From Streptomyces sp. Ru72 (GTDB lineage: Bacteria; Actinomycetota; Actinomycetes; Streptomycetales; Streptomycetaceae): a stretch of DNA of 52,075 nt. Of this stretch, positions 42,699-51,408 are shown piece after piece (the first letter of the stretch is position 1; every line of letters starts with the position of its first letter). The notes under the pieces are model-generated. The model was not told where the DNA came from. It did not search any database and saw nothing but the letters and a program-made list of their open reading frames with translations. Where the stretch lies: contig NZ_PQSR01000053.1 of the NCBI RefSeq assembly GCF_002920635.1, positions 1 through 52,075 of the forward strand, given 5' to 3'. The position numbers and the translations under genes were made by a program.

Positions 42699-43547
42699 TC
42701 AGGCGATGTGGTAGCTGTCGCCGTACACCTTCCAGTCCAGCGGCGGGTCGAGGTCCAGGTTGCCCTCGCGCAGGAACACCCGCTGCTCGGTGTCGACCCG
42801 GCTGGTGTCGCTGTGGGCCGCCTCCTGCTTCATGGCCCACACCCGTGCGTCGAGGAAGGCGTTCAGGTAGGCGACCTCGCCGCCGCCCTGCGCCGGCGGC
42901 TTCGCCGTGCGCAGGGCCCGCTTGCGGATGTTGCGGAAGCTCGTCGGGTCGTCCCCGTCGCCGTGCATCACGATGGCGTCGTAGTAGGTGAACTGCCCCA
43001 GGGCGCCCAGCCCGTCCGCCTTGCCCCGCTGGACGGCCGGGTTGAAGTACACCCGGTCGCGTTCGTCGTTCTGGGCCTGCTGGAACACCGTGTCCTGCGC
43101 CGCCTTGCGCCAGTCCTCGGGGAAGTTCGGGTCCAGTCCGTCGTGGGAGTCGCTGCCGTTCACCCGGCGCAGTGCCGGCAGGTACCTGGCGAGGACGTTG
43201 CCGGGCTTGCGGTCGGTGTAGAGCTGGACGAGGTCCAGCATGTCGCCGGTGCCGGAGCAGAATCCGATGATGCCGGCGGTGTAGCCGCGGCCGTCGCCGA
43301 TGTCCTCGATGTACGTGTACTGGGCCTTCCAGTCGAGGGAGGAGTTCTCCGCGCTCGAGACCAGCTCCATGGCGATCTCCTTCTTCGCGGGGTCGTCGAG
43401 CCCGGCCGCCTTCGCCGCCTCGGCGGCCGCCGAGGCGCTCGGGGCGTCGAGAAGCGGGAGGGCCGCCAGCGAGGCGCCCAGGAAAGCGAGGACCGCGCGA
43501 CGCGAGATGCCGGCGGGGTCTGCCGCGTCATGGTTCCGATGCACCAC
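42699..43547 (-). CDS. csnA: Secreted GH46 chitosanase
   Basis: 282 residues from the first of two adjacent GTGs after GGAG (the second is an equally good start). Twin-arginine-type signal (SRRAVLAFLGASLAALPLL, cut near ASA). The mature part matches Streptomyces sp. N174 chitosanase closely: KKEIAMELVSSAENSSLDW carries catalytic Glu22, and YIEDIGDGRGYTAGIIGFCS carries Asp40 (N174 numbering). Other shared blocks are QQAQNDERDRVYF and YYDAIVMHG, with DTSRVDTEQRVFL near the end. It hydrolyses chitosan outside the cell. Convergent with the DUF2264 gene. Regulated by the palindrome in its promoter. Confidence 0.93.
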   Translation of the reverse strand: MVHRNHDAADPAGISRRAVLAFLGASLAALPLLDAPSASAAAEAAKAAGLDDPAKKEIAMELVSSAENSSLDWKAQYTYIEDIGDGRGYTAGIIGFCSGTGDMLDLVQLYTDRKPGNVLARYLPALRRVNGSDSHDGLDPNFPEDWRKAAQDTVFQQAQNDERDRVYFNPAVQRGKADGLGALGQFTYYDAIVMHGDGDDPTSFRNIRKRALRTAKPPAQGGGEVAYLNAFLDARVWAMKQEAAHSDTSRVDTEQRVFLREGNLDLDPPLDWKVYGDSYHIA

Positions 43548-43591
43548 AGGGACTCCAAGTGATGGTGGGGGGTGGGTACTTGGGCCGTGCA

Positions 43592-43620
43592 CTGTTAGGA
43601 AGGTTTCCTATCAGAGTGAA
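43592..43620 (-). promoter_or_regulatory. csnA promoter containing a CsnR-type palindrome
   Basis: On the minus strand TTCACT (-35) and TAACAG (-10) are spaced by 17 bases. Between and overlapping them lies TAGGAA-ACC-TTCCTA (43596-43610), an inverted repeat. A TTAGGAAA/TTTCCTAA-like palindrome before GH46 chitosanase genes is known as the operator of the ROK-family repressor CsnR in Streptomyces. Its position inside the promoter fits simple repression. No csnR gene is in the window. Confidence 0.65.
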
Positions 43621-43687
43621 GCGCGTGCGGTCACCCGTGCGGCGGGCAAGTTCCTGGTAAAGAGGGGGAGAGGGGCGGGACGTCGCC

Positions 43688-46477
43688 TCAGGGCAGCGGC
43701 TGTTCCGCCCAGATGACCTTGCCCCGCGGCGTGTAGCGGGTCCCCCAGCGCTCCGTGAGCTGGGCGACGAGGAACAGGCCGCGCCCGCCCTCGTCCGTCA
43801 TGGCCGCGTACCGCAGATGGGGTGAGGTGGTGCTGCCGTCGAAGACCTCGCAGATCAGGCTGCGGTCGTAGAGCATGCGGACGCGCACGGGTGCGCTGCC
43901 GTACCGGATCGCGTTGGTGACCAGCTCGCTGAGGACGAGCTCCGTGGTGAACGTCAGCTCCTCCAGACCCCACCGCGCCAGCTGTCGGGTCACCGACGCG
44001 CGCACCTCACCGACGGCCGCCGGGTCCGTCGGCACCGGCCACTCGGCCATCCGCTCGGCCGCGAGGGCCCTGGTGCGCGCGACGATCAGGGCGATGTCGT
44101 CGCTCGGCCGGTCCGGCAGCTCCGACTCCAGGACGGCCAGGCAGGTTTCCTCAGGGGACGGCCCGGCTCCGGCCAGCGCGGCACGCAGCAGCTCAAGACC
44201 GTCGTCGATGTCCCGGTCCCGGTCCTCGACCAGTCCGTCGGTGTACAGCACCAGCCGGCTGCCCTCCGCCAGCTCCAGGTCGGCCGTCTCGAACGGAAGC
44301 CCCCCGAGGCCGAGCGGAGGACCGGCAGGAACGTCGGGGAACTCCACACTCCCGTCGGGCCGGATCACGGCCGGCGGCGGATGGCCGGCCCGCGCGACCG
44401 TGCAGCGCCGGGAGACCGGGTCGTAGATCGCGTACAGACAGGTCGCGCCCGTGATCGGGGCGCTGCCCGGATCGGCCGCCTCGTCCTGGTCGATGCGGCC
44501 GACGAGCTCGTCGAGCAGCGCGAGGAGTTCGTCGGGCGACGGGTCGAGCGCGGAGAAGTTGTGCACCGCGGTGCGCAGCCGCCCCATCGTGGCCGCGGCG
44601 TGCAGCCCGTGGCCCACGACGTCGCCCACCACCAGCGCCACCCGGGCACCGGACAACGGCAGTACGTCGAACCAGTCACCGCCCACTCCGGCCTGCGCCG
44701 GAAGGTACCGGTAGGCGATGTCCAGGGCTCCCTGCTCGGGCAGCGTCCGCGGCAGCAGACTGCGTTGCAGCGTCACCGCCATGCTGTGCTCGCGGGTGAA
44801 GCGGCGAGCGTTGTCGATGGAGACCGCGGCGCGGGCGACCAGCTCCTCGGCGAGGGCCAGGTCCTCCGCGTCGAAGGGCTCCGGCTTCTCGCAGCGCCAG
44901 AAGTTGACCAGGCCCAGGACCAGGGACCCGGCCCGCACCGGCACCGTGATCAGCGAGTGGATCCCGTACTCCACCACCTGAGCCGCCCGCTCCGCGTCCT
45001 GTGCCAGCCAGCCCGGAGCCTCGCCGAGACGGGGTTCGAGCACGGCCCGTGCGCTGCGCAGCCCCTCGGCCTGCGGAGAGGACTCCACCCACTGGATCCG
45101 CTCGCCCACCGAGTACAGGGGAGTGTCCTTGCGGACACCGCTGAACGCCGCACGACGCAGCTCGTTCCCCGCCTCGGGCTCCTCGCCGTCCAGCACCGCG
45201 TCGAACAGGTCCACACTGGCGAAGTCCGCGAACCGGGGGACGGCCAGCTCGGTCAGCTCCTCGGCGGTACGCGTCACATCCAGACTCGTGCCGATGCCGA
45301 GACCGGCGTCGTAGAGCAGGCTGAGGCGTTCCCGCGCCACCTCGGCCCGGCCGGACAGGGCGCGCAGCTCCGTCGAGTCGCGGAGCGTGGCCACACTGCC
45401 GGGCGGGCCGCCGTCCACGTCGGTGGACCGCTGGTTGATGGCCAGCAGCCGGTCCCCGACCAGGTGCACCTCGTCGGTGGCGACCCGTCCGGACGCCAGC
45501 AGGGCGGCGATCTCCGTGGGGAGGCCGAGCTCGGACACGTGCCGCCGCTCGGCGTCCTTGGGCAGGCCGAGCAGGCGGTGCGCCTCGTCGTTGGCGAGCA
45601 GCAGGTCGCCGTCCTCGCCGAGGATCAGCACGCCTTCCCGTACCGAGTGCAGCACCGCGTCGTGGTGCTCGTACATCCGGGTCATCTCCCGCGGCCCCAG
45701 GCCGTGGGTCTGGCGCAGCAGCCGCCTGCTGACGAGTGCGGTGCCCGCTGTGGCCAGGGCGAGGCCCACGGCAGCGGCGGCCAGGACGAGCGGCATCTGC
45801 CGGTTCGCCGCGCCGCCCACGTGTTCCGTCGTGACACCGGCCGCCACCAGGCCCACGACCTTGCCGTCGGGCGCCCTGACGGGCACCACAGCCTGCACCA
45901 GCCGCCCGATGGTCCCGTTGATCTCCTCGATCTCGGTGCGCCCGGCCAGCGCCGGCTGGATGTTCCCGACGAACTTCTTGCCGATACGGTCCGGTTTCGG
46001 GTGGGTGTAGCGGATCCCGTCGGTGTTCATGACGACGATGAAGTCGACGTTCGTGGCCTTGCGGGCGGCCTCGGCCCGCGGCTGCAGCACGGCCGTGGGG
46101 TCCGGGCTGCCCAGCGCCTGGACGGTGCCGGGCGCGTTGGCGAACGCCTCGGCCACGGCGAGGGAGCGGTTGCGCGCCTCCTGTGTGGTGTCGTGCCGCA
46201 CCTGCAGCAGCAGCGCCGCCACGGCCGCGACGACCAGCAGCAGCACGATGACGACCTGCAGGACGAAGACCTGCCCGGCGACGCTGCGCCCGCTCAGCGC
46301 CGCGCGCAGTCCCGACCGGGAACGGCCCGCCTCCTGCTCGCGGCGGGCGAGCGAACTGCGCGCCGCCGGCCCCGGTCCCTGCTCGGACGCCCCTGGAGCG
46401 CGGTCGTGCGCTGGTGCGCGCACACCGCTGGGACGACGGGGCGAACGGGTACCGGGGCGACCCGGAAGCCGGACCAT
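43688..46477 (-). CDS. Membrane sensor with PAS, GAF, SpoIIE-type phosphatase and anti-sigma-like ATPase domains
   Basis: 929 residues. Order: basic, Pro-rich leader; membrane helix (~66-92); extracellular single-Cache sensor of DcuS/CitA type (~95-225, with FIVVMNTDGIRYTHPKP and IGRLVQAVVPV); second helix (~230-252); PAS (~265-375, ILGEDGDLLLANDEA); GAF (~390-560); PP2C/SpoIIE phosphatase (~580-790, GGDWFDVLPL, GDVVGHG, LVLYTDGLVE); HATPase_c_2 kinase (~800-925, LVLSELVTNAIRYG, DEGGRGLFLV). It could both dephosphorylate an anti-anti-sigma factor and phosphorylate it, integrating a ligand signal. No clear ribosome site precedes the ATG, though a TAGACA box lies six bases upstream, so leaderless transcription is possible. 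Confidence 0.9.
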   Translation of the reverse strand: MVRLPGRPGTRSPRRPSGVRAPAHDRAPGASEQGPGPAARSSLARREQEAGRSRSGLRAALSGRSVAGQVFVLQVVIVLLLVVAAVAALLLQVRHDTTQEARNRSLAVAEAFANAPGTVQALGSPDPTAVLQPRAEAARKATNVDFIVVMNTDGIRYTHPKPDRIGKKFVGNIQPALAGRTEIEEINGTIGRLVQAVVPVRAPDGKVVGLVAAGVTTEHVGGAANRQMPLVLAAAAVGLALATAGTALVSRRLLRQTHGLGPREMTRMYEHHDAVLHSVREGVLILGEDGDLLLANDEAHRLLGLPKDAERRHVSELGLPTEIAALLASGRVATDEVHLVGDRLLAINQRSTDVDGGPPGSVATLRDSTELRALSGRAEVARERLSLLYDAGLGIGTSLDVTRTAEELTELAVPRFADFASVDLFDAVLDGEEPEAGNELRRAAFSGVRKDTPLYSVGERIQWVESSPQAEGLRSARAVLEPRLGEAPGWLAQDAERAAQVVEYGIHSLITVPVRAGSLVLGLVNFWRCEKPEPFDAEDLALAEELVARAAVSIDNARRFTREHSMAVTLQRSLLPRTLPEQGALDIAYRYLPAQAGVGGDWFDVLPLSGARVALVVGDVVGHGLHAAATMGRLRTAVHNFSALDPSPDELLALLDELVGRIDQDEAADPGSAPITGATCLYAIYDPVSRRCTVARAGHPPPAVIRPDGSVEFPDVPAGPPLGLGGLPFETADLELAEGSRLVLYTDGLVEDRDRDIDDGLELLRAALAGAGPSPEETCLAVLESELPDRPSDDIALIVARTRALAAERMAEWPVPTDPAAVGEVRASVTRQLARWGLEELTFTTELVLSELVTNAIRYGSAPVRVRMLYDRSLICEVFDGSTTSPHLRYAAMTDEGGRGLFLVAQLTERWGTRYTPRGKVIWAEQPLP

Positions 46478-46697
46478 GTGCCATGTCTACACTGCCGCGC
46501 CCCGGGAGGCGAGAGGCGTCACACACGGTGGCGGTTCCGGTGCGGTTCCCGTGGCCTGCCCGCCGCCGAGTGGTGGCCCCGGTACCCGCCTTTCGGGTGA
46601 ACCTGCCGCCTGTCTGCGGGGGCGGCCGACGGGTGTGGCAGACGATCGCAGACGGCCGGGCACATCTGTCCGTACCGTCGTCCGCCGGGAGTACGCC
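46478..46697. other. Divergent intergenic region between sensor phosphatase and hypX
   Basis: 220 bases with no protein-like frame. It must hold promoters for both genes. No -10/-35 pair stands out on the plus strand apart from the GGGAG ribosome site of hypX. Confidence 0.4.
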
Positions 46698-48458
46698 GTG
46701 CACATTCTGCTCGTGGCCAGCGCGTTCAACAGCCTCACCCAGCGCGTCCATGCCGAACTGCGCGATCGCGGGCACACCGTCGCGGTGGAACTCGCCCTGC
46801 CCGACGGTTCGCTGACCGAGGCGGTACGGCGGCACGCCCCCCAACTGGTCCTGGCACCCCTTCTGAAGACGGCAGTTCCCCGCGAGGTGTGGTCGGCGTA
46901 CCCGTGTTTCATCGTCCATCCGGGCCCCGTCGGCGACCGGGGGCCGTCCTCCCTCGACTGGGCCGTCCAGGAGGGCGCCGAGCGCTGGGGCGTGACGGTT
47001 CTCCAGGCGGAGGAGGAGATGGACGCCGGTGACGTGTGGGCCTCCGTCGCCTGCCCCCTCCCGCCGCTGTCCAAGAGCGACCTGTACCGGGGCGAGATCG
47101 CCGACGCGGCCCTCACCGCCGTCCTCCTCGCCGTCGAGCGCTTCGCCTCCGGGACCCACACGCCCGTGCGGCAGGACACGGCGCGGCCCCGTCCGTATCT
47201 CGACCAGAGCGTGCGGCACATCGACTGGGACACCGACACGACCGACACCGTCCTGCGCAAACTGCGCGCCGCCGACTCGCAGCCCGGCGTGTTGGACCTG
47301 CTGCTCGGCGAGGAGTGGTACCTGCACGGCGGCCACCCCGACAACGGCCTGCGCGGTGCCCCCGGGGAACTGCTCGCCACCCGGGCCGGGGCGATCTGCC
47401 GGGCGACACGCGACGGCGCCGTGTGGATCCCCGAGCTGCGGCGGCGGCGCCGCCCCGGGCAGCCGCGCTCGGTCAAGCTCCCCGCCGTGCAGGCCCTCGG
47501 CGACCGGCTGCCGGAGCTGCCCGAGCTGCCCGTGCCCCCGGGCGCGCGGTGGCCCACCTGGACGGACATCCGCTACCGCGAGGAGGGCGGCGTCGGCCTG
47601 CTCTCGTTCTCCTTCCCGGGCGGCGCGATGAGCACAACGCAGTGCCGGCGGCTGCTGGACGCCTACCGCCAGGCCTGCGCGCGCCCCACCTCGGTGCTGG
47701 TGCTCGGCGGGCAGCGTGACTTCTTCTCCAACGGGATCCACCTGGGCGCCATCGAGGCGGCCGAGGACCCGGCGGCCGAGTCCTGGGCGAACATCAACGC
47801 CATCGACGACCTGGTGGAGGCGGTCCTGACGACCACGGACCGGCTGGTGGTCGCCGCACTCGCGGGCAACGCGGCGGCGGGCGGCGTGATGCTGGCCCTG
47901 GCCGCCGACGAGGTGTGGTGCCGCTCCGGCTGCGTACTGAACCCGCACTACCGGCTGATGGGCCTCACCGGCTCGGAGTACTGGACGTACACGTTGCCCC
48001 GCCGGGTGGGTGCCGCCGCGGCCGACCGCATCATGCGCGAGGCGCTGCCGATGAGCGCCGCCGGCGCCCTCGGCCTCGGGCTCGTCGACCGGGTGATCGA
48101 GTGCTCGCCGCAGGACTTCTCCGACGAGACCGGCCGGCTGGCTGCGCGGCTGGCGTCGCTGCCGGGGACACGGGCACGGATCGCGGCGAAGAAGGAGGCG
48201 CTGGAGCGTCAGGAGAGCACCGAGCCCCTGTCCGCCTTCCGGGAACGGGAGCTGGCCGCGATGCATCGCGTGTTCCACGACCCGGACGCCCCTTACCACG
48301 CATTGAGACGCGCCTTCGTCCGCAAGGAGAACCCGTCGTGCACGCCCCCGCACCTGGCCCAGGCCACCGGGCCCCGCACCACGGTTGAAACCGTCCGGTC
48401 CGGCACTCCCGCCGACGAGCACACTCCCTGGGCGGCACCACCGGAAGGAGCGTCATGA
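46698..48458 (+). CDS. hypX: Hydrogenase maturation protein HypX (CO-ligand synthesis)
   Basis: 586 residues from a GTG with GGGAG six bases upstream; the frame is open far upstream but antisense to the sensor gene. The N-terminal third is a formyltransferase-like domain (HILLVASAFNSLTQR, HPGPVGDRGPSSLDWA). The C-terminal ~270 residues are an enoyl-CoA-hydratase-like domain (GGQRDFFSNGIHLGAIEAAE, AGNAAAGGVMLALAADEV, NPHYRLMGLTGSEYW). In known systems HypX takes formyl from formyl-tetrahydrofolate and releases the CO that ligates the hydrogenase iron under aerobic conditions. First gene of the maturation operon; four-base overlap with the next gene. Confidence 0.92.
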   Translation: MHILLVASAFNSLTQRVHAELRDRGHTVAVELALPDGSLTEAVRRHAPQLVLAPLLKTAVPREVWSAYPCFIVHPGPVGDRGPSSLDWAVQEGAERWGVTVLQAEEEMDAGDVWASVACPLPPLSKSDLYRGEIADAALTAVLLAVERFASGTHTPVRQDTARPRPYLDQSVRHIDWDTDTTDTVLRKLRAADSQPGVLDLLLGEEWYLHGGHPDNGLRGAPGELLATRAGAICRATRDGAVWIPELRRRRRPGQPRSVKLPAVQALGDRLPELPELPVPPGARWPTWTDIRYREEGGVGLLSFSFPGGAMSTTQCRRLLDAYRQACARPTSVLVLGGQRDFFSNGIHLGAIEAAEDPAAESWANINAIDDLVEAVLTTTDRLVVAALAGNAAAGGVMLALAADEVWCRSGCVLNPHYRLMGLTGSEYWTYTLPRRVGAAAADRIMREALPMSAAGALGLGLVDRVIECSPQDFSDETGRLAARLASLPGTRARIAAKKEALERQESTEPLSAFRERELAAMHRVFHDPDAPYHALRRAFVRKENPSCTPPHLAQATGPRTTVETVRSGTPADEHTPWAAPPEGAS

Positions 48459-49645
48459 GCGTGACCGCTTTCGCCCCGCAGACCGAGGCCCGCTTCGCCC
48501 TCGCCCGGAAGGTGGCGGACGCCGTCCTCTTCGAGGGCTGCCCGCTCCACCCGTACCGGACCTCCGCCCCCGGCACCCGCCTGCGAAGGCAGTGCGGGGT
48601 GCTCGTACCGCCCGCCTGGGGCGCGGGCAGCGAGGAGTACGACTTCCAGCACACCGAATGCCTGATGGAGCCGGGGCCCGGCGCCACCCTCGCGGTGGAG
48701 CTGCGTTTTCTGCGCGCCCGGCGGCGTACGGTGCAACGGGCATGCGGTGGTGGCGACTTCGAGACGGTGTCCGAACTCCGGCTGGGTGAAAGGCCCTTGA
48801 TGTCCTGCGACGAGGGCACCGAGGAGCGGGTCGTGGCGGTCGTCGCCGTGGACGAGCTCACCGAAGGGGACGGGGTCGTCGTCGCCTTCGGCCGTCGCGC
48901 GGGGGAGGAGTACGAGCAGATCCTCGACGAGGACGGCCGGGTCGCCGGCCGTACGGTTCGCCGGGGCGAGGAGATCCGCGGTCTGCTGCGGCTGTCGGCA
49001 CACCGGCTCGAGGGGCCCTGCCCGGTCCTGCGACTGACCGCCGTGGTCGAGAACACCAGCGTCTGGGCGCCCGAGGCCGGGGAGAGCGCCGACCGGGGCG
49101 CGGCGCTGCCGCACTCCCTGATCTCCACCCATCTGCTGATGGGGCTGAGCGCCGGGTCCTTCCTGTCGATGAGCGATCCCCCCGAGTGGGCCCGGGCCGC
49201 GATCGCTTCCTGCCGCAATCTGCACACCTGGCCCGTCCTGTCCGGTGAACCCGGCCGTGCCGACGTGATGCTGTCCTCACCGGTCATCCTGGAGGACCAC
49301 CCGAGGATCGACGCGCAGGGCGTGCCGCCCGCGGACACGTCGTGGCGGGACCCGGCGAGGGAGCCCGGCGGCGAGCCGGAGGCCGGGCGGGTCGTGGTGA
49401 ACGGGCGGCCGGTGGGTCCCGGCAGCCGGGTGCGGCTCAACCCGGGGCTGCGGCGCACCGACGCCCAGGACGTGTTCCTGAGGGGCCGCCCCGCCACCGT
49501 CGAGGCCGTGCGGCACGACGTGGACGGCTCGGTCCACCTGGCGGTGACCGTGGACGACGACCCGGGAGCCGACGTCCGCCGCGAGCGGGGAACCTTCCAC
49601 TACTTCCGCCCCGACGAGGTCGCCCCGCTCGAGGACCACGTATGA
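48455..49645 (+). CDS. Hydrogenase-associated protein of unknown function, paralogue B
   Basis: 396 residues, ATG overlapping the hypX stop. The first ~290 residues are homologous to the protein encoded at 21,954-23,051: VADAVLFEGCPLHPYR, HTECLMEPGPG (C69), HSLISTHLLMG, CRNLHTWPVLSG (C253), LSSPVILEDHP. The C-terminal ~85 residues differ and look like a small SH3/KOW-type barrel (GSRVRLNPGLR, RPATVEAVRHDVDG, VTVDDDPGAD, FHYFRPDEVAPLED). Placement between hypX and the maturation endopeptidase indicates a role in hydrogenase assembly. No known Hyp protein matches it. Confidence 0.8.
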   Translation: MSVTAFAPQTEARFALARKVADAVLFEGCPLHPYRTSAPGTRLRRQCGVLVPPAWGAGSEEYDFQHTECLMEPGPGATLAVELRFLRARRRTVQRACGGGDFETVSELRLGERPLMSCDEGTEERVVAVVAVDELTEGDGVVVAFGRRAGEEYEQILDEDGRVAGRTVRRGEEIRGLLRLSAHRLEGPCPVLRLTAVVENTSVWAPEAGESADRGAALPHSLISTHLLMGLSAGSFLSMSDPPEWARAAIASCRNLHTWPVLSGEPGRADVMLSSPVILEDHPRIDAQGVPPADTSWRDPAREPGGEPEAGRVVVNGRPVGPGSRVRLNPGLRRTDAQDVFLRGRPATVEAVRHDVDGSVHLAVTVDDDPGADVRRERGTFHYFRPDEVAPLEDHV

Positions 49646-50184
49646 GCGGCACCGTCCTCGTCGCCGGCATCGGGAACGTCTTCCTCGGTGACGACGGCTT
49701 CGGCGTGGAGACCGTCCGCGCGCTCACCTCGCGTGAACTGCCCGCGCACGTCGAGGTGGTGGACATCGGGGTGCGCGGAGTGCACCTCGCCTACCAGCTC
49801 CTCGACGGCTACGACACCCTGATCCTGGTGGACGCCACCGCGCGCGGCGAGGCCCCCGGCACCCTGTACGTCATCGAGCACGACGACCCGGGCGCCGACG
49901 ATCGCGAAGTGGCCACGATCGACGGCCACCGGATGACCCCCGACGCCGTACTCGCCCTGCTGAGCACCCTGTGCGCCGGAACCGGAGCCGAACCGCCGCG
50001 CCGCACGCTGGTCGTCGGCTGCGAACCGGCCGCCGTGGAGGAGCGCGTCGGACTCAGCCCACCCGTCTCCGCCGCGGTCCCCGAGGCCGTACGGCTGATC
50101 GAGCAGATGGTGTGCGGCGAACGGCGTACGCCGCCGGACGGCGACGGCGTGCCGGTCCACGGGCCCGGGGTGCCTCACCTCTAA
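49642..50184 (+). CDS. [NiFe] hydrogenase large-subunit endopeptidase (HyaD/HycI/HybD type)
   Basis: 180 residues, ATGA overlap with the preceding gene. Family landmarks: GIGNVFLGDDGFGVETV (Ni-sensing acidic residue), VVDIGVRGVHLAYQLLDGYD and LILVDATARG, and IDGHRMTPD supplying the conserved His. It removes the C-terminal peptide of the large subunit once Ni is inserted. The 22-residue tail after DPCLPCGVH at the far end of the locus is its expected substrate, tying the two separated blocks together. A Pro/Gly-rich tail of ~25 residues is not conserved. Confidence 0.9.
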   Translation: MSGTVLVAGIGNVFLGDDGFGVETVRALTSRELPAHVEVVDIGVRGVHLAYQLLDGYDTLILVDATARGEAPGTLYVIEHDDPGADDREVATIDGHRMTPDAVLALLSTLCAGTGAEPPRRTLVVGCEPAAVEERVGLSPPVSAAVPEAVRLIEQMVCGERRTPPDGDGVPVHGPGVPHL

Positions 50185-50208
50185 TGGTTCGCGGCGGGCC
50201 GCGCACGC

Positions 50209-50235
50209 GGTCCCCGTCCCCACGGGGCGGGGACC
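50209..50235 (+). repeat. GC-rich hairpin between endopeptidase gene and hypA
   Basis: GGTCCCCGTCCC pairs with GGGCGGGGACC-type sequence (50224-50235) through 12 base pairs, one of them G-T, around a three-base loop. No T-run follows, so it is not a classical terminator. It sits in the only sizeable gap (75 bases) inside the maturation operon and could slow polymerase or stabilise an mRNA end. Confidence 0.5.
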
Positions 50236-50259
50236 CGGCCTTCGCCGGGACGGAGACCC

Positions 50260-50655
50260 ATGCACGAGATGTCCATCGCGCTGGCGGTGATCGGCCAGGT
50301 GGAAGAGGCGGCCGAGCGGGCCGGTGACGTCACGGCGGTGCGTTCGGTACGGCTCCAGGTGGGCGAACTCGCCGGTGTCGTGCCCGACGCCCTGTCCTTC
50401 TGCTTCGAACTGGCCTGCGCCGGAAGCCTGCTGGAGGGCGCCGAACTCGTCACCGACGAGGTCCCCGGGCGGGCCCGCTGCGAGCCGTGCGCGCACGAAT
50501 GGGCCGTAGGCATGCCGCCCCTGCTGAGCTGCCCGCGGTGCGACGGCGCAGCCATCGAACTGCTGTCGGGCCGCGAACTGCAGATCGTCAGCGTGCACTG
50601 GGAGGACGCCCGGACGCACGCACCCACCCGCGAAACCGTCCCCGAGGAGCGCTGA
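50260..50655 (+). CDS. hypA: Hydrogenase nickel incorporation protein HypA
   Basis: 131 residues starting MHEMSIA, where the N-terminal amine and His2 bind nickel. Zinc site: C-x2-C twice (CEPC and CPRC). With HypB it loads nickel into the apo large subunit. HypA proteins are typically 110-130 residues. GGGACGGAG precedes the ATG. Three bases separate its stop from hypB. Confidence 0.95.
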   Translation: MHEMSIALAVIGQVEEAAERAGDVTAVRSVRLQVGELAGVVPDALSFCFELACAGSLLEGAELVTDEVPGRARCEPCAHEWAVGMPPLLSCPRCDGAAIELLSGRELQIVSVHWEDARTHAPTRETVPEER

Positions 50656-50658
50656 ACC

Positions 50659-51408
50659 ATGTGCCGAGTGGTCGACCTGCAGCAGGCCGTACTCGCCAAG
50701 AACGACGAGGCCGCGCACACGCTGCGCGCGGAACTCGCGGCCCGCGGCACCACCGTCGTCAATCTGCTGTCCAGCCCGGGCAGCGGCAAGACCGCCCTCC
50801 TGGAACGCGAACTCGTGCTGGCCCGGGAGCGGTCCGTGCCGGTCGCGGCGCTCACCGCGGACCTCGCCACCGAGAACGACGCCACACGGCTGGCGCGTTC
50901 GGGCGTGCCGGTCAAGCAGGTCCTCACCGACGGGCTGTGCCATCTCGAGGCCGACATGCTCGCCCGCCACCTCGAGGGATGGCTTCCGGAGGGGACCCGG
51001 CTGCTGTTCGTGGAGAACGTCGGCAACCTCGTCTGCCCGGCCTCCTACGACCTGGGGGAGACCCTGCGCGTCGTCCTCGCCTCCGTCACCGAGGGCGAGG
51101 ACAAGCCGCTGAAGTACCCCACCGCCTTCGGCCTCGCCCACCTGGTGGTGGTCACCAAGACCGACATCGCCGAGGCCGTCGCCTTCGACCTGGCGGCGTT
51201 CCGCGCGAACGTCGAACAGGTCAACCCCGGTGTGGAGGTGCTGCTCACCTCCGCGCGCCGGGACCTGGGGCCCGGCGCCCTGCTCGACCGGGCGCTGGCC
51301 GCCGCGGACGGCGCCCCTCTGCACACCCCCGTCATGGCCAGGCCGGCCCACGGCCACACCCATGACCACGCGGACCGCGCCGGCGCCCTGGCGCAGTCCC
51401 GCTCGTGA
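50659..51408 (+). CDS. hypB: Hydrogenase nickel incorporation GTPase HypB
   Basis: 249 residues. P-loop SPGSGKT (39-45), switch-region ENVGNLVCPASYDLG, and guanine motif VTKTDIAE. A short His-rich C terminus (HGHTHDHAD) may store nickel; the N-terminal CxxGC nickel site of E. coli HypB is not present (it begins MCRVVDLQQ). GTP hydrolysis drives nickel hand-over with HypA. Its stop overlaps the hypF start (GTGA). Confidence 0.95.
   Translation: MCRVVDLQQAVLAKNDEAAHTLRAELAARGTTVVNLLSSPGSGKTALLERELVLARERSVPVAALTADLATENDATRLARSGVPVKQVLTDGLCHLEADMLARHLEGWLPEGTRLLFVENVGNLVCPASYDLGETLRVVLASVTEGEDKPLKYPTAFGLAHLVVVTKTDIAEAVAFDLAAFRANVEQVNPGVEVLLTSARRDLGPGALLDRALAAADGAPLHTPVMARPAHGHTHDHADRAGALAQSRS

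Noticed and set aside
44676..48422. 1,248-codon minus-strand frame across the sensor gene and hypX
   Set aside because: It is a shadow of HypX and of the sensor protein in other frames; no domain is recognisable in it.
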